The notes beneath the pieces are model-generated. The model was given only the letters and a program-made list of their open reading frames with translations. It did no database searches and had not been told where the DNA came from. A stretch of DNA of 64,000 nt, taken from positions 60,782,406 to 60,846,405 of the forward strand of contig OY757010.1 of the NCBI GenBank assembly GCA_963580285.1, written 5' to 3'. Position numbers and translations under genes: made by a program. This document shows positions 43,269-52,965 of the stretch, piece after piece (positions within the stretch are counted from its first letter, which is position 1; each line of letters opens with the position of its first letter). The DNA comes from Lucinisca nassula. Taxonomy: Eukaryota; Mollusca; Bivalvia; Lucinida; Lucinidae.

Positions 43269-43432
43269 AAGCCTCCGTGGTGTAGTGGTTACACTACTCA
43301 CCTTGTAAACCAGGGGTCACAGGATCGATCACGGGCTTCTCCAGACTTTCGGATGAGTCTTTAAACTGAGGCCCTGTCTCCGTATGACCTTAGCTGTTGG
43401 TGAGACGTAAAACGCAAACACTCACTGATGAT
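43269..43432 (+). mobile_element. S3 SINE 8 nt after a laminin donor
   Basis: CCTCCGTGGTGTAGTGGTTA, AGGATCGATCACGGGCTTCT, tail GGTGAGACGTAAAACGCAAA. No target duplication visible. Confidence 0.83.
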
Positions 43433-43462
43433 AAGTTGCGGATAATTTTTCTTGTTTCTTTA

Positions 43463-43675
43463 TTAACTCTTATCATGCTGTTCACGACAACCCCTATCTT
43501 TGGAAACAGTGTAGATCCAGATCAGATGGCTTCTGAAGAAGCCATCTGATCAGGATCTACACTGTTTGACATAAAGTTTATGGATTTGTAAGAATAAATT
43601 ACATGAAGTAATCTGATTGGTTCAAAGTCAGAAATGGGTGTGGCTAAACTGAATATTCAGCAAGATAAGGGTTAA
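43463..43675. mobile_element. PB1 MITE
   Basis: TTAACTCTTATCATGCTGTT to CAGCAAGATAAGGGTTAA. Confidence 0.85.
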
Positions 43676-43786
43676 AACATGTTGTGGATACTTCTTAGAA
43701 TAGCCCCTTTGAGGCAATTCTTACAACATGGTGTTTTTAACAAAGAATAAAGTAAATTAGCCATAATTATCCACTGTATTCCTTAT

Positions 43787-44290
43787 CTGGCATTCTTTCA
43801 TGAAGATTGATCGTGAAGATTGACTGAGCCGGCCTCGGTAGCTCAGTCGGATGTGCCTCTGACTGGTGATCAGGAGGACGCGGGTTCGATATCTGCCGGG
43901 TCGGCAACATTCTTTCGTAGAGATTGATCATGAAATCTTTTCTACGGTCATTCTCTCCCTTCCGCTGATTCAAGAAGGGCAGTTGTCAGTTTCTGGCGAA
44001 AAACTGTGCACTGTACTGGTTAACTGCTTACGTATAAGCCTGCCCAGGAAAAGTGTGGATAGGTAAACTGACCGGCTCAAAAATGACCTAAAATAGTGTT
44101 GAATGGGCCTTTAAACTCCAATACAAACAGTGATCGTGAAATCATTTCTGTATTCATTCTCTCCCTTGTCAGTTTTTGACTGTACTGGTTAACCATCTTA
44201 TGTATAAGCCTGCCCAGGACAAGTGCCCAAGTGTGGTTAGGTAAACTGACTGGCTTGATATGACCTAAATAGTGTTGACTGTGCCAGATT
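43787..44290 (+). mobile_element. Older S1 SINE split by a younger S1
   Basis: Outer parts CATTCTTTCATGAAGATTGA (left) and GTGATCGTGAAATCATTTCT to GTGTTGACTGTGCC (right). Confidence 0.75.
43829..44129 (+). mobile_element. S1 SINE copy, nested
   Basis: GCCGGCCTCGGTAGCTCAGT, CGGGTTCGATATCTGCCGGG, GGGCCTTTAAACTCCAATAC. Confidence 0.87.
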
Positions 44291-44341
44291 TGTACCCACA
44301 ACATATTTCCATCAAAAAGTAAAAAAAAAAAAATATGTAAT

Positions 44342-44668
44342 TACCGTATTCGACCTATTTACCGCACTGTGCGCTTAGTTTTTTCACAATTGTATGAAAA
44401 TATTGTGGTGAAAAATCTACCTAATAAGCGCACACTCCATACGAAAAAAAATACGAAAAAAGGCTTCCGATATGATTATTTTATAGAGTTGAATTTCAGC
44501 ATAGTGATTCACCACAAATACATATGATTGTTTGGGTCAAAGATGCAGCAAAACTCAATATGAATTTGTTGGGATGTTACTGTAAAGTGTGCGCCTGTGT
44601 ATTTTTTCCAGAAAAAGCTTGGGTGTGCGCTTATAGGAGCATGTGCGGTAAATAGGTCGAATACAGTA
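44342..44668. mobile_element. 327 bp MITE with ~27 bp inverted ends
   Basis: TACCGTATTCGACCTATTTA CCGCAC at the left and GTGCGGTAAATAGGTCGAAT ACAGTA at the right; GTGCGC motifs inside near both ends. Confidence 0.83.
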
Positions 44669-44776
44669 TCCATAGTACACCTTATCTCATTACCCAAACA
44701 CGCCTATACAAATAGATTGCCATCTTTATCGCCCCAAAAATGAACATTTTATGATGAAAAATTGTGATATTTTTCT

Positions 44777-44950
44777 TATTTCTGCTCCAAATATAGATTG
44801 TGGGCACTTGTTAGAACCGCGAGTACCCACAATCTATATTTAAGAGCAGAAATAAGAAAAATAAGGTATACTCCCCCGGAAACCCCAGTTTTACTATATA
44901 AAAGTGGGGTTCAAGGGGGTCAAAATTATATAGGCATGTTTTTGTGATGT
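44777..44950. repeat. Foldback fragment with TTAGAACCGC core
   Basis: ATAGATTGTGGGCACTTGTT AGAACCGCGAGTACCCACAA TCTATATT folds on itself; the flanking ACTATATAAAAGTGGGGTTC resembles 11939-11960. Confidence 0.6.
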
Positions 44951-45150
44951 GAAGTGAAAAAATGATTACTATTTTCATCAATGTACCGTAGGCTATGTTC
45001 AGTAACAGATGCGTCCGAACCTATGCGCTACATGGGTGACCCACCTCAGGTGGTCTTAAATGAGCCACATCACGTGTAAATGTGTCTTTGAAGACTCAAA
45101 TTAGCTTGCCTGTCCAATTTGTCAGAATTTAGCCTTATCGGTCTCTGTGA

Positions 45151-45444
45151 GGCCCCAGCCCATTGGGGCATGAAGAAATATATGGGCTGCATGATGCTTC
45201 CACTCAGAGCTGAATCAGACCTGCACGAGAGTACTGGTAAACCGCTAAGCCTGCCCAGGCAAAGCGGTGCCCATGAGTCAGACCGTCCATGCTTATAAAC
45301 CCTATTGGTTTCATTGGGCGACAGAGCTTGAGATGTCATTTCATCTGAATGTTGGGTAAAAGTCCCACAAAATTGGATGCAACGTCTCCAAAATGACCTT
45401 TACAGTGTTGACGGGGACGTTAAACCTCAAATCAAACAAACAAA
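45151..45444 (+). mobile_element. S2 SINE copy with imperfect 13 bp target duplication
   Basis: TCGGTCTCTGTGA (45138-45150) and TTGGTCTCGGTGA (45445-45457) flank it. Confidence 0.87.
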
Positions 45445-45559
45445 TTGGTCTCGGTGAAAAAGCAGGCCTGGGATTGATAGGCATCCACACACTGTAATCT
45501 GTTTCAAAATGAAAAGGTTTAAGGTTGAGTTATTTATAGAAATTTATTTAGAAAAATGA

Positions 45560-45685
45560 TTGAGCTTTTTGGGAACAATGAAGGCCCTGATCAACTGCCA
45601 CATTCTGTGGCACCTGACCTGATCTGGGCCTGCACTGTTTGAGAATTTTCTCTTCTCCCGTTTTCATGCATAGAATGTGTTGAAG
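45560..45685. mobile_element. PB2 MITE fragment just before a laminin exon
   Basis: GGGAACAATGAAGGCCCTGA, worn cassette, then TGCATAGAATGTGTT. Confidence 0.5.
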
Positions 45686-45708
45686 TAGGTTTCATGTCTT
45701 ATTTCCAG

Positions 45709-45834
45709 GCAAACAGCGGTGGACAGGTGTGGACAGACAGAATGAGATAATAGAAACCCAGTATAATGGTATACTACAAAACCTCGGGATATCAGCTCCA
45801 GATGGAAATGACTTTGTTTTCTTCTCAGCACCAG
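45709..45834 (+). CDS. LAMC1: Laminin gamma exon: start of laminin IV (L4) domain
   Basis: The 126 nt exon starts after atttccag and reads GKQRWTGVDRQNEIIE, then YNGILQNLGIS and DFVFFSAP, with donor CCAG|gtaagt. It lies between the LE5 entry and the core L4 exon, and the phases agree on both sides (G+GC for Gly, G+CA for Ala). The residues are less conserved than the LE repeats, as is normal for the edge of L4, so the assignment rests mostly on position, phase and the FFSAP|A...RYLG junction, which matches the family pattern. Confidence 0.9.
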
Positions 45835-45865
45835 GTAAGTATCTGTACAGAGGACTCATACCAAC

Positions 45866-46511
45866 AGATAAGGTGGGTAATTTGTGAAAACTGAGGGACA
45901 ATTTTTGTCACTTCTCCATAAAAACCTACAGTAGAACTTTGATGGCTGGAACACTGTTGGCTCGTTTACCATGCATATGTCGAACCCATTCTTGAGGCCC
46001 TAGCGAAATCCTCTACATAAGAAATAGTGGGGGATAATTAAGGAGAATTAGTCTTTTATCTTGCAAATTTATGCTGTGTGTACTCATTAGAATCGCCTCG
46101 ATGAGGCGATTCTAATGCAAATGTATGCTGTGTGTACTCATTAGAATCGCCTAGAATTGAGGCCCTAGCGAAATCCTCTACATAAGAAATAGTGGGGATA
46201 ATTTAGGTGATTTTCGCCTTTTTTTACTTGCAAATGTATGCTGTGTGTACTCATTAGAATCGCCTCGATGAGGCGATTCTAATGAGTACACACAGCATAC
46301 ATTTTCATTATAGAACACCGAAAAGATGTCTAAAAGTATCACGGAATGCCTCCTGGCAGTCACCTCAGTGGCTCGAACTACCCCTGTCTCGAACAGATTT
46401 TCGAGGTCCCAAAGGTGTTCGAGCCATTGAAGTTTGACTGTATGTTGTGGGTTTATATGGAGAAATAAGGAAAACTATCCTTCAGTTATCACAAAAATAC
46501 CCACCTTATCT
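45866..46511. mobile_element. M14 foldback interrupted by M7
   Basis: Left arm AGATAAGGTGGGTAATTTGT to CTCCATAAAAACCTA; right arm TTTATATGGAGAAATAAG to CCCACCTTATCT. M7 sits at a TA in the centre. Confidence 0.78.
45927..46442. mobile_element. M7 MITE with internal duplication
   Basis: Reversed M7, TACAGTAGAACTTTGATGGC to GCCATTGAAGTTTGACTGTA. The part GAGGCCCTAGCGAAATCCTC to the central palindrome is present twice. TA on both sides. Confidence 0.83.
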
Positions 46512-46689
46512 GTTCCTATGGTCCGACTCTTACTAAAACGCTAGTGTTTGTTCCCTAACATTTTGCCATTACGAGGAATTTGCTGTCATGCAGAAAGCAA
46601 ATAAGGAGTACTGAAAAACTTCTAAAAATTTGAACATCTTCAGGATTTGCTGTAATTCTCCTAAAATATTACCAAATTTGTTTCACGAT

Positions 46690-46991
46690 CCTGAGCCGGT
46701 TTCAGTAGCTCGGTGGGATGCCCTTCTGACTGTTGGTCAGGAGGACGCGGGTTCGATACCTGCCGGGGTCGGCAACATTCTTTTGTCGAGATTGATCATG
46801 AAATCTTTTCTAGAGTCATTCTCTCCCTTCCGCTGATTCAAGAAGGGCAGTTGTCAGTTTCTTGCGAAAGAATGTGCACTGTACTGGTTATCTGCTTACG
46901 TATAAGCCTACCCAGGAAAAGTGTGAATAGGTAAACTGACCGGCTCAAAAATGACCTAAAACAGTGTTGACTCCAAAACAAACAAACAAAT
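46690..46991 (+). mobile_element. S1 SINE copy
   Basis: GAGCCGGTTTCAGTAGCTCG, CGGGTTCGATACCTGCCGGG, end ACTCCAAAACAAACAAACAA. Confidence 0.85.
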
Positions 46992-47009
46992 CAGGATCCT
47001 GTAAGCAGT

Positions 47010-47110
47010 CCAAAAGGTGCAAACAGAATGGCAAACAGTGTAGATCCTGATCAGACTGCTCCTTCAGGAGCAGTCTGATCTGGGTCTGCACTGTTTGCTT
47101 AGGCCTATCT
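47010..47110. repeat. Hairpin cassette, GAGCAGTC type
   Basis: GCAAACAGTGTAGATCCTGA, centre CTGCTCCTTCAGGAGCAG, return TGGGTCTGCACTGTTTGC. Confidence 0.78.
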
Positions 47111-47191
47111 GTCTCACTTCTTAGGATCATTACAATAGTATAACAGATAATGATAGGTTCTTTCGCCTAAGTTACTGGAACAAAAAAAAAT

Positions 47192-47250
47192 GTTGTAGGC
47201 ATTTGTTAGAATTGCATTTCTGAGGCAATTCTTACAAATATTAACAGCCT
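47192..47250. repeat. TTAGAATTGC palindrome
   Basis: GTAGGCATTTGTTAGAATTG CATTTCTGAGGCAATTCTTA CAAAT: worn copy of the second hairpin core. Confidence 0.55.
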
Positions 47251-47407
47251 TGGGTTGTTTAAATATTAAATACAGTAGTCTTGAGTGCCTCCATTAATCA
47301 TCTCATCTTAAGCTAAGGATTTGTGCCATTGAAATTATCTTTATAACAAGTTTTGTTGTCATATTGAATGTTGTTACAAACACTGTTGACTGTACTTGTA
47401 AGTTGAT

Positions 47408-47705
47408 TCCCCCGCCCATCGGGGCTTGAAGAAATAGATTGGGCGGCATGATGCTTCCAGGCAGAGCTGAAACCGACCACACATGAATACTGGTAAACCG
47501 CTTAGAGGGTCTAAGCATGCCCAGGCAAAGCGGTGCGATTCGCACCGTCCAGGCTTATAAACCCTATTAGTTTCATTGGACTACAGGGCTTGAGAAGTCA
47601 TTTCATCTCAATGTCGGTAAAAGTCCCACAAAATTGGAAGCAACGTCCCCAAAATGACCTATACAGTGTTGACGGGTACGTTAAACCTCAAATCAAGCAA
47701 AAAAG
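47408..47705 (+). mobile_element. S2 SINE copy
   Basis: CCCCCGCCCATCGGGGCTTG to GGGTACGTTAAACCTCAAAT. Confidence 0.87.
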
Positions 47706-47879
47706 CCACCAAACCAGTCCAACCAAAACTTTTTAGCCCCCGTCATGAGAAAATGTGTTTGGGTCTTATTGAAGGATTGTGGCTGATAACTCAGATCAAG
47801 TCGCAACACGGTCTTGCTCATTGTGACTCATTGTGAAAGCTTGTTTGGCTTTTGTGACCATTTTAGAAACATACTGACC

Positions 47880-48412
47880 TGGGGACCAGTTTTTCAAGCA
47901 CCGTTGACTTAACGAGCCTGTTAGTGGTCAAATTATTAAGTGTTCTAGTAAGAACAATATATCGGGCCCCCGCCCATAGGGGCTTGAAGAAATATATGGG
48001 CTGCATGATGCTTCCACGCAGAGCTGAATCCGGCCCGCACACTAGTACTGGTAAACCGCTTAGAGGATCTAAGCCTGTCCAGGAACCGCGGCACAAGGCG
48101 GACCGTCCATGCTAATAAACCCTAGTAGTTTCATTGGGCGACAGGGCTTGAGATGTCATTTCATCTCAATGCTGTGTAAAAGTCCCATCAAATTGGAAGT
48201 GACGTCTCCAAAATGACCTTTACAGTGTTGACGGGGACGTTAAACCTCAAATCAAACAAACAGACAAAGTGCAATATCTAATTTAGTGTTATTTTGGCTG
48301 AAAAGCTGAGCAAAGCTGCTCACATATTGTCAGCAAAAATATTGGCATATTTGCCATATTGAAAAACTGATATGTTGACTAAATGACATGGTTAGTTTTG
48401 AACAACTGGCCC
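47880..48412. mobile_element. M8 MITE split by S2
   Basis: GGGGACCAGTTTTTCAAGCA at the left, TTTTGAACAACTGGCCC at the right; the central GAGCAAAGCTGCTC hairpin survives in the right part. Confidence 0.75.
47966..48268 (+). mobile_element. S2 SINE copy inside M8
   Basis: GGCCCCCGCCCATAGGGGCT to GGGGACGTTAAACCTCAAAT; short CAATAT on both sides may be the duplication. Confidence 0.87.
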
Positions 48413-48450
48413 ATGCTCAGTAACACACAGTAGCAAGAGTGTTCCCAGCC

Positions 48451-48540
48451 AGCAAATATGCTGGGCCAACGTCGGGCAGATAGCGGTACGACGTGACAAA
48501 GTCATACCGCTATTGGCCCGATGTTGGCCTGCTGATTTGT
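48451..48540. repeat. 90 bp hairpin
   Basis: GCCAACGTCGGGCAGATAGC GGTA pairs with TACCGCTATTGGCCCGATGT TGGC; outer AGCAAAT/GCTGATTTGT also pairs loosely. Confidence 0.8.
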
Positions 48541-48576
48541 GCAGGCAGGGTTTATATTATTGATACCAGAAACAAG

Positions 48577-48892
48577 GGGCCAGCCTTGGTAACTCAGTCG
48601 GATGCACGTCTGACTTGTAGTCGGGTGGATGCGGGCTCGATACCTGCCGGGGTGGACAACATTCTTTCGTGGAGATTGATCATGAAATATTTTCCACAAT
48701 TATTCTGTCCCTTCTGCTGATTCAAGAAGGGCAGTGGCCAGTTTCTTGCGAAAGAATTTGCACTGTTCTGGTTAACAGCTTTCTTAAAAGCCTGCCCAGG
48801 AAAAGCGCGGAAAGGTAAGCTGACCAGCTTGATATGCCCTAAATAGTGTTGACTGGGTCGTTAATTTCCAATCCAACAAACAAAACCAGAAA
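48577..48892 (+). mobile_element. S1 SINE copy
   Basis: GGCCAGCCTTGGTAACTCAG, GGGCTCGATACCTGCCGGG, end GGGTCGTTAATTTCCAATCC. Confidence 0.83.
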
Positions 48893-48980
48893 AAAAGCGT
48901 ATCAGACTGTTAGGACTGTCCAATTCATTTATATCACAAATTATAATTTTTAAGCTATTTCATATTTTAGTCATCTTTTG

Positions 48981-49567
48981 TTATTAATCACGCGCTGCGA
49001 AGCGGAGCGGGGATTATAGGAATGTCTTTCGTCTGTCCGTAACACTTTCTTGTCTACTCCATATCTCCAGAACCTTTTGATAGATTTTCGTTAAACTTTG
49101 GTCAAATATTCCTTTCCGTGAGCTGATGTGCAGATTCCATAAATGAACCAAGCCGACTCAAGGTTACGGTCACAGTTGAAGGTCATGAGTTTGAATCTTT
49201 GAATTTTGTGTCCATTTCATATCTCCTTTACCCCTGAAAAGATTTTTATTAAACTTTGGTCGAATATCCCCCTCAGTGAGCTGATGTACAGAACCCATAA
49301 ATAAACCATGCAGACACAAGGTCAAGGTCACAGTTGAAGCTCACGAGTTTGAAACTTGGAATTTTGTGTCAGTTCCATAGCTCCTTTACCCCTGGAAGGA
49401 TTTTCATTAAACTTTGGTCAAATATCCCCCTTAGTGAGCTGATATGCAGAACCCATAAATAAACCATGCCAACTCAAGGTTAAGGTCACAGGTGAAGGTA
49501 ACAAGGTTGAGCCTTGTTATCAAAGTGCAGCGGGGGATTTGGTTGTCCCTCAGACTGCTTTCTTGTT
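48981..49567 (+). mobile_element. HINE-like element with ~158 bp units
   Basis: Head TTATTAATCACGCGCTGCGA AGCGGAGC, short GTCTGTCCGT, three units with CCCATAAATAAACCATGC and CTTTACCCCTGGAAGGAT, tail GCAGCGGGGGATTTGG and end CTTTCTTGTT. Confidence 0.68.
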
Positions 49568-49589
49568 TTTCTCTGAAATAAGTAGAACA

Positions 49590-49940
49590 TACAGTAGAAC
49601 TTTGAATACTCGAACACGGATGGCTCGTTTACCATGGATGTGTTGAACCCATTCTTGAGACCCTAGCAAAATCCTCTACATAAGAAATAGTGGGGGATAA
49701 CTATGCATATTGTAGTCTTTTATCTTGCAAATGTATGCTGTGTGTACTCATTAGAATCGCCTCGATGAGGTGATTCTAATGAGTACACACAGAATACATT
49801 TTCATCATAGAACACCGAAAAAATGTCTAAAAGTATCTCGTTATGCCTCCTGGCAGTAACCCTCAGTGGCTTGAACTACCCCTGTCTCGAACAGATTTTC
49901 ATGGTCTCAAAGGTGTTCGAGCCATTTAAGTTCGACTGTA
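49590..49940. mobile_element. M7 MITE, reversed
   Basis: TACAGTAGAACTTTGAATAC to CCATTTAAGTTCGACTGTA, perfect central palindrome GTACTCATTAGAATCGCCTC. Confidence 0.83.
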
Positions 49941-50062
49941 CTATAATTTACAGTTGTTGTATGTGCTATAAGGTTTGAGCCTCTTTATATAAATATCCAT
50001 CCATCCATGAGACTATCCTGGTTTACATAGCAAATAGTAAGATGTCGATTGGATTGTCCTAG

Positions 50063-50291
50063 GTCCAGTTGGTCAAAACTAATGACGTTGTTAGTTAACA
50101 TATATCGTTAAAAGTTTGATTATTTAATTTGGCAAATATGTTAGTATTTTTGCTGAAAATATGTGAGCAGCTTTTGCAGATGCAAAAGCTGCTCACATTT
50201 TTCTAGCAAAAATACCTGTATATTAGACATTGTACTTACTAGAACGACCTCTGAGTTCGTTAAGCTAACGATGCTTTGAACAACTGGACCC
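50063..50291. mobile_element. M8 MITE
   Basis: GGTCCAGTTGGTCAAAACTA to GCTTTGAACAACTGGACC; central hairpin ATGTGAGCAGCTTTTGCA. Confidence 0.83.
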
Positions 50292-50387
50292 TGATCTGCA
50301 CCTTTGTTGTTTGCAAAATTAATGTCAAAAACAGGTTTTCTCATGACATAACACAATCAGGAATTGTAGAATAAAAACAGTGAAATT

Positions 50388-50693
50388 TGGGCCGGCCTCG
50401 GTAGCTCAGTCGGATGCGCTTCTGACTGGTGATCAGGACGCAGGTTCGATACGTGCCGGGGTCGGCAACATTTTTTCGTGGAGATTGATCATGAAAGCTT
50501 TTCTACGGTCATTCTCTCCCTTCCACTGATTCAAGATGGCCAGTTGTCAGTTTCTGGCCAAAGAATGTGCACTGTACTGGTTAACAGCTTATGTATAAGC
50601 CTGCCCAGGAAAAATGTGGATAGGTAAACTGACCGGCTCAAAAAAGACCTAAAAAGTGTTGACTTGGCCGTTAAACTCCAATACAAACAAACA
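50388..50693 (+). mobile_element. S1 SINE copy with 14 bp target duplication
   Basis: AAAACAGTGAAATT at 50374-50387 and 50694-50707. Head GGCCGGCCTCGGTAGCTCAG. The target is the left tip of an M6 MITE. Confidence 0.9.
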
Positions 50694-50697
50694 AAAC

Positions 50698-50834
50698 AGT
50701 GAAATTCTGCTATTTAGACCACCAAAAATTGAGACTAGTTCTGCCTTAAAAAGCTTATTTATTATTATTATTCATTAAGCTTAAAGGCCACTTTTGATCA
50801 GTCCCAAAGGTGGTCTTAATATAGAAATTTTACT
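50698..50834. mobile_element. M6 MITE before the L4 exon
   Basis: ACAGTGAAATTCTGCTATTT to GGTGGTCTTAATATAGAAAT TTTACT, shortened centre. It ends about 41 nt before the exon acceptor. Confidence 0.72.
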
Positions 50835-50875
50835 CTCTAGGAGACTTCATTCATGTAAATGTTATCCATTTTCAG

Positions 50876-51178
50876 CACGTTACCTTGGGGACCAAAGATT
50901 CAGTTACAACCAGTTTCTTACCTACAAGTTGCGTATCGGAGAGGAACAAGCAGCGGCCTCCATCCTAGATGTCATCATTGAAGGGGCTGGGCAGAGAATA
51001 TCAGCCCCGTTCTACTCCCAGGGGAACCCTACTCCTGGTTTAGAGTCCCAGGAATACAAGTTCCGGTTGAACGAGCATCCCAACTATCAGTGGTACCCGC
51101 AGCTGAAGGCAGAGACATTCATATCAATACTCTCGAATATCACAGCAATAAAGATTAGAGCTACATATAATCCAGATG
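50876..51178 (+). CDS. LAMC1: Laminin gamma exon: core of laminin IV (L4) domain
   Basis: About 101 residues of the L4 module: RYLGDQRFSYNQFLTYKLRI, then DVIIEGAGQRISAPFYSQGN, EYKFRLNEHPNYQWYP and FISILSNITAIKIRATY. L4 is a jelly-roll-like globular domain in the gamma short arm. NIT is a potential glycosylation site at the place where gamma-1 chains also carry one (recalled). Acceptor ccattttcag|CA, donor GATG|gtgagg. The open frame runs past the donor into a PB1 repeat 10 nt away and stops there. An M6 MITE ends about 40 nt before the acceptor. Confidence 0.95.
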
Positions 51179-51187
51179 GTGAGGAAT

Positions 51188-51400
51188 GTAACTCTTATCT
51201 TGCTGTTCACGACAACCCCTATCTTTGCAAACAGTGTAGATCCAGATCAGATGGCTTCTGAAGAAGCCATCTGATCAGGATCCACACTGTTTGACATTCA
51301 GTTTATGAATTTGTAGGACTAAATAACATCAAGTAATCTGATTGGTTCAAAGTCAGAGATGGGTGTGGCTAAAATGAATATTCAGCAAGAAAAGGGTTAA
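51188..51400. mobile_element. PB1 MITE 10 nt after a laminin donor
   Basis: GTAACTCTTATCTTGCTGTT to CAGCAAGAAAAGGGTTAA, cassette 51230-51293; very similar to 43463-43675. Confidence 0.84.
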
Positions 51401-51455
51401 AACCATAGCTATTGTTTCGAAGAAATAACAAGGACAAGGGGATAATGTTCCTTAT

Positions 51456-51660
51456 TATAGCCCCGCTTTGAAAAAGTGTGGGCTATATAATCCTTCTGTG
51501 TTTCCGTAATTCCATTATTCATCATAACTCAAAAACCGTTCTGGACATTGTCTAGTGAAAAGCTGGTCAGGTTTGGTAAGGTCAGTGGCTGGCTGGTCCG
51601 AAAGGTCCAGTTGAAAATCTGCCTCTACAGTTATTGAAATCAATGTTTCTAACTCATTTA
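51456..51660 (+). mobile_element. HINE-like head, partial
   Basis: TTATAGCCCCGCTTTGAAAA AGTGTGGGCTATA fold, then TCTGTGTTTCCGTAATTCC. Right end not identified. Confidence 0.4.
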
Positions 51661-51898
51661 CCATAAAATGTTTCTGTTTTCAGTTTGTTGTTGTAGTTTT
51701 ACTATGTAAATAAATACTAATAGATCTGAAATAATCTGTAGAACCAATGTATCACTTACACTTTAGTATGATTGTTATCATTTCTTCAGTCCAGTTGAAC
51801 TTAGATCAGGTCCATTGCATCCAAGAGTAACAGGGACACCTTGTCCAGTTATTTAAAATGTTAATGCTGCACCCTGTAATTATTACTCCAAGAAACGA

Positions 51899-51962
51899 AT
51901 GTTGTGGACATTTGTTAGAATCGCCTCACCGAGGCGATTCTAACAAATTTCCACAACATTTA
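51899..51962. repeat. Perfect TTAGAATCGCCTC palindrome
   Basis: ATGTTGTGGACATTTGTTAG AATCGCCTC pairs with GAGGCGATTCTAACAAATTT CCACAACAT. CCAAGAAA before and TTTCTTGG after extend the arms. Confidence 0.83.
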
Positions 51963-52148
51963 TTTCTTGGAGTGTTAATTAATTACAATATTCTTGAAAA
52001 TCTTCATTAATCGACTCATTTTAAGCTAAGGATTCTTTCCAGTGAAATGTTGTTATAACAAGTTTCATTGTTATATTGAATGTTGGTATATAGAGGGTCG
52101 GCTGTAATTGCCTGGCTATATATAGTCTTGAATTGGCTTTTATTGCAG

Positions 52149-52376
52149 GTGTTGGTTTCATTGATGACATTCATCTTGACACTGCTAGACGAGGATTTGA
52201 TGGTGGTATAGAAGCATCATGGGTGGAGAGCTGTACTTGCCCCAAGGGGTATGTGGGACAGTTCTGCGAGTCGTGTGCTCCAGGGTTTAAACGAGAGCCA
52301 GCGTTTGGTGGAAAATTCGCTACCTGTGTTCCATGCCAGTGTTTCAATCACTCAGATGAGTGTGATGCTGACTCTG
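52149..52376 (+). CDS. LAMC1: Laminin gamma exon: end of L4, end of LE5, start of LE6
   Basis: Reads GVGFIDDIHLDTARRG, closing L4, then ASWVESCTCPKGYVGQFCES and CAPGFKREP, resuming the LE5 repeat, and CQCFNHSDECDADSG, opening LE6. WVESCTCP is the hallmark of the exit from a laminin IV domain. Acceptor tattgcag|GT, donor TCTG|gtaaga. NHS is a potential glycosylation site. A PB2 MITE begins with its TTAA only 7 nt after the donor, so the donor is GTAAGAATTAACCC. Confidence 0.96.
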
Positions 52377-52383
52377 GTAAGAA

Positions 52384-52623
52384 TTAACCCTTTTTGTACC
52401 AAATGGAATCTTCCTCTTTATACATAGCAGGAGTTGGTTTCAAAATTTAGGGGTGTCAGGTTGTGTTTTCATCAAAATTTATTTGAAAAATGACTGGACT
52501 TTCACCAAACAGTGGAGGCCTTGATCAGATGCCGCGTACTGCGGCGTCAACGCGGCGTCTGATCTGGGTCTGCACTGTTTGCCAGGGTACCTGTTTTGGG
52601 GTTTATAGTAATAAATGGGTGAA
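52384..52623. mobile_element. PB2 MITE 7 nt after a laminin donor
   Basis: TTAACCCTTTTTGTACCAAA to TAATAAATGGGTGAA; cassette 52505-52580 with partly duplicated GCGGCGTC. Confidence 0.82.
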
Positions 52624-52660
52624 TTGGCCACTTGTCTTGGGGGTGGAGGGTCGTTCTGAC

Positions 52661-52965
52661 AAGGGCTGGCCTCAGTAACTCAGTCAGCTGCACGCCTGAC
52701 TAGTGATCAGGAGGTCGCAGGTGTGATAACTGTGGGGTTGGCAACATTCTATCGTGGAGATTAATCATGAAATCTTTTCTACTGTCCTTCTCCTCCTTCT
52801 GCTGATTCAAGGAGGGCTGTTTTCAGTTTCTCTCTGTACTGGTTAACTGTTTATGTATAATCCTGTCAAGGCAAGGAAAAGTGTGGTTAGGTAAACTGAG
52901 GGGCTTGATATGACCTAACTAGTATTGACTGGGCAGTTAAAGTACAAAAACAAACAAACAATTAT
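52661..52965 (+). mobile_element. S1 SINE copy, diverged
   Basis: GGGCTGGCCTCAGTAACTCA, CAGGTGTGATAACTG, end GGGCAGTTAAAGTACAAAAA CAAACAAACA. Confidence 0.8.

Noticed and set aside
29616..48115. Open frames such as 29616-29942, 47924-48115 and 12261-12551 (minus) that share a similar protein beginning GLKKYMGCMMLPR
   Set aside because: All lie across S2 SINE copies; similarity reflects the repeat, frames differ between copies and no start or domain is conserved.
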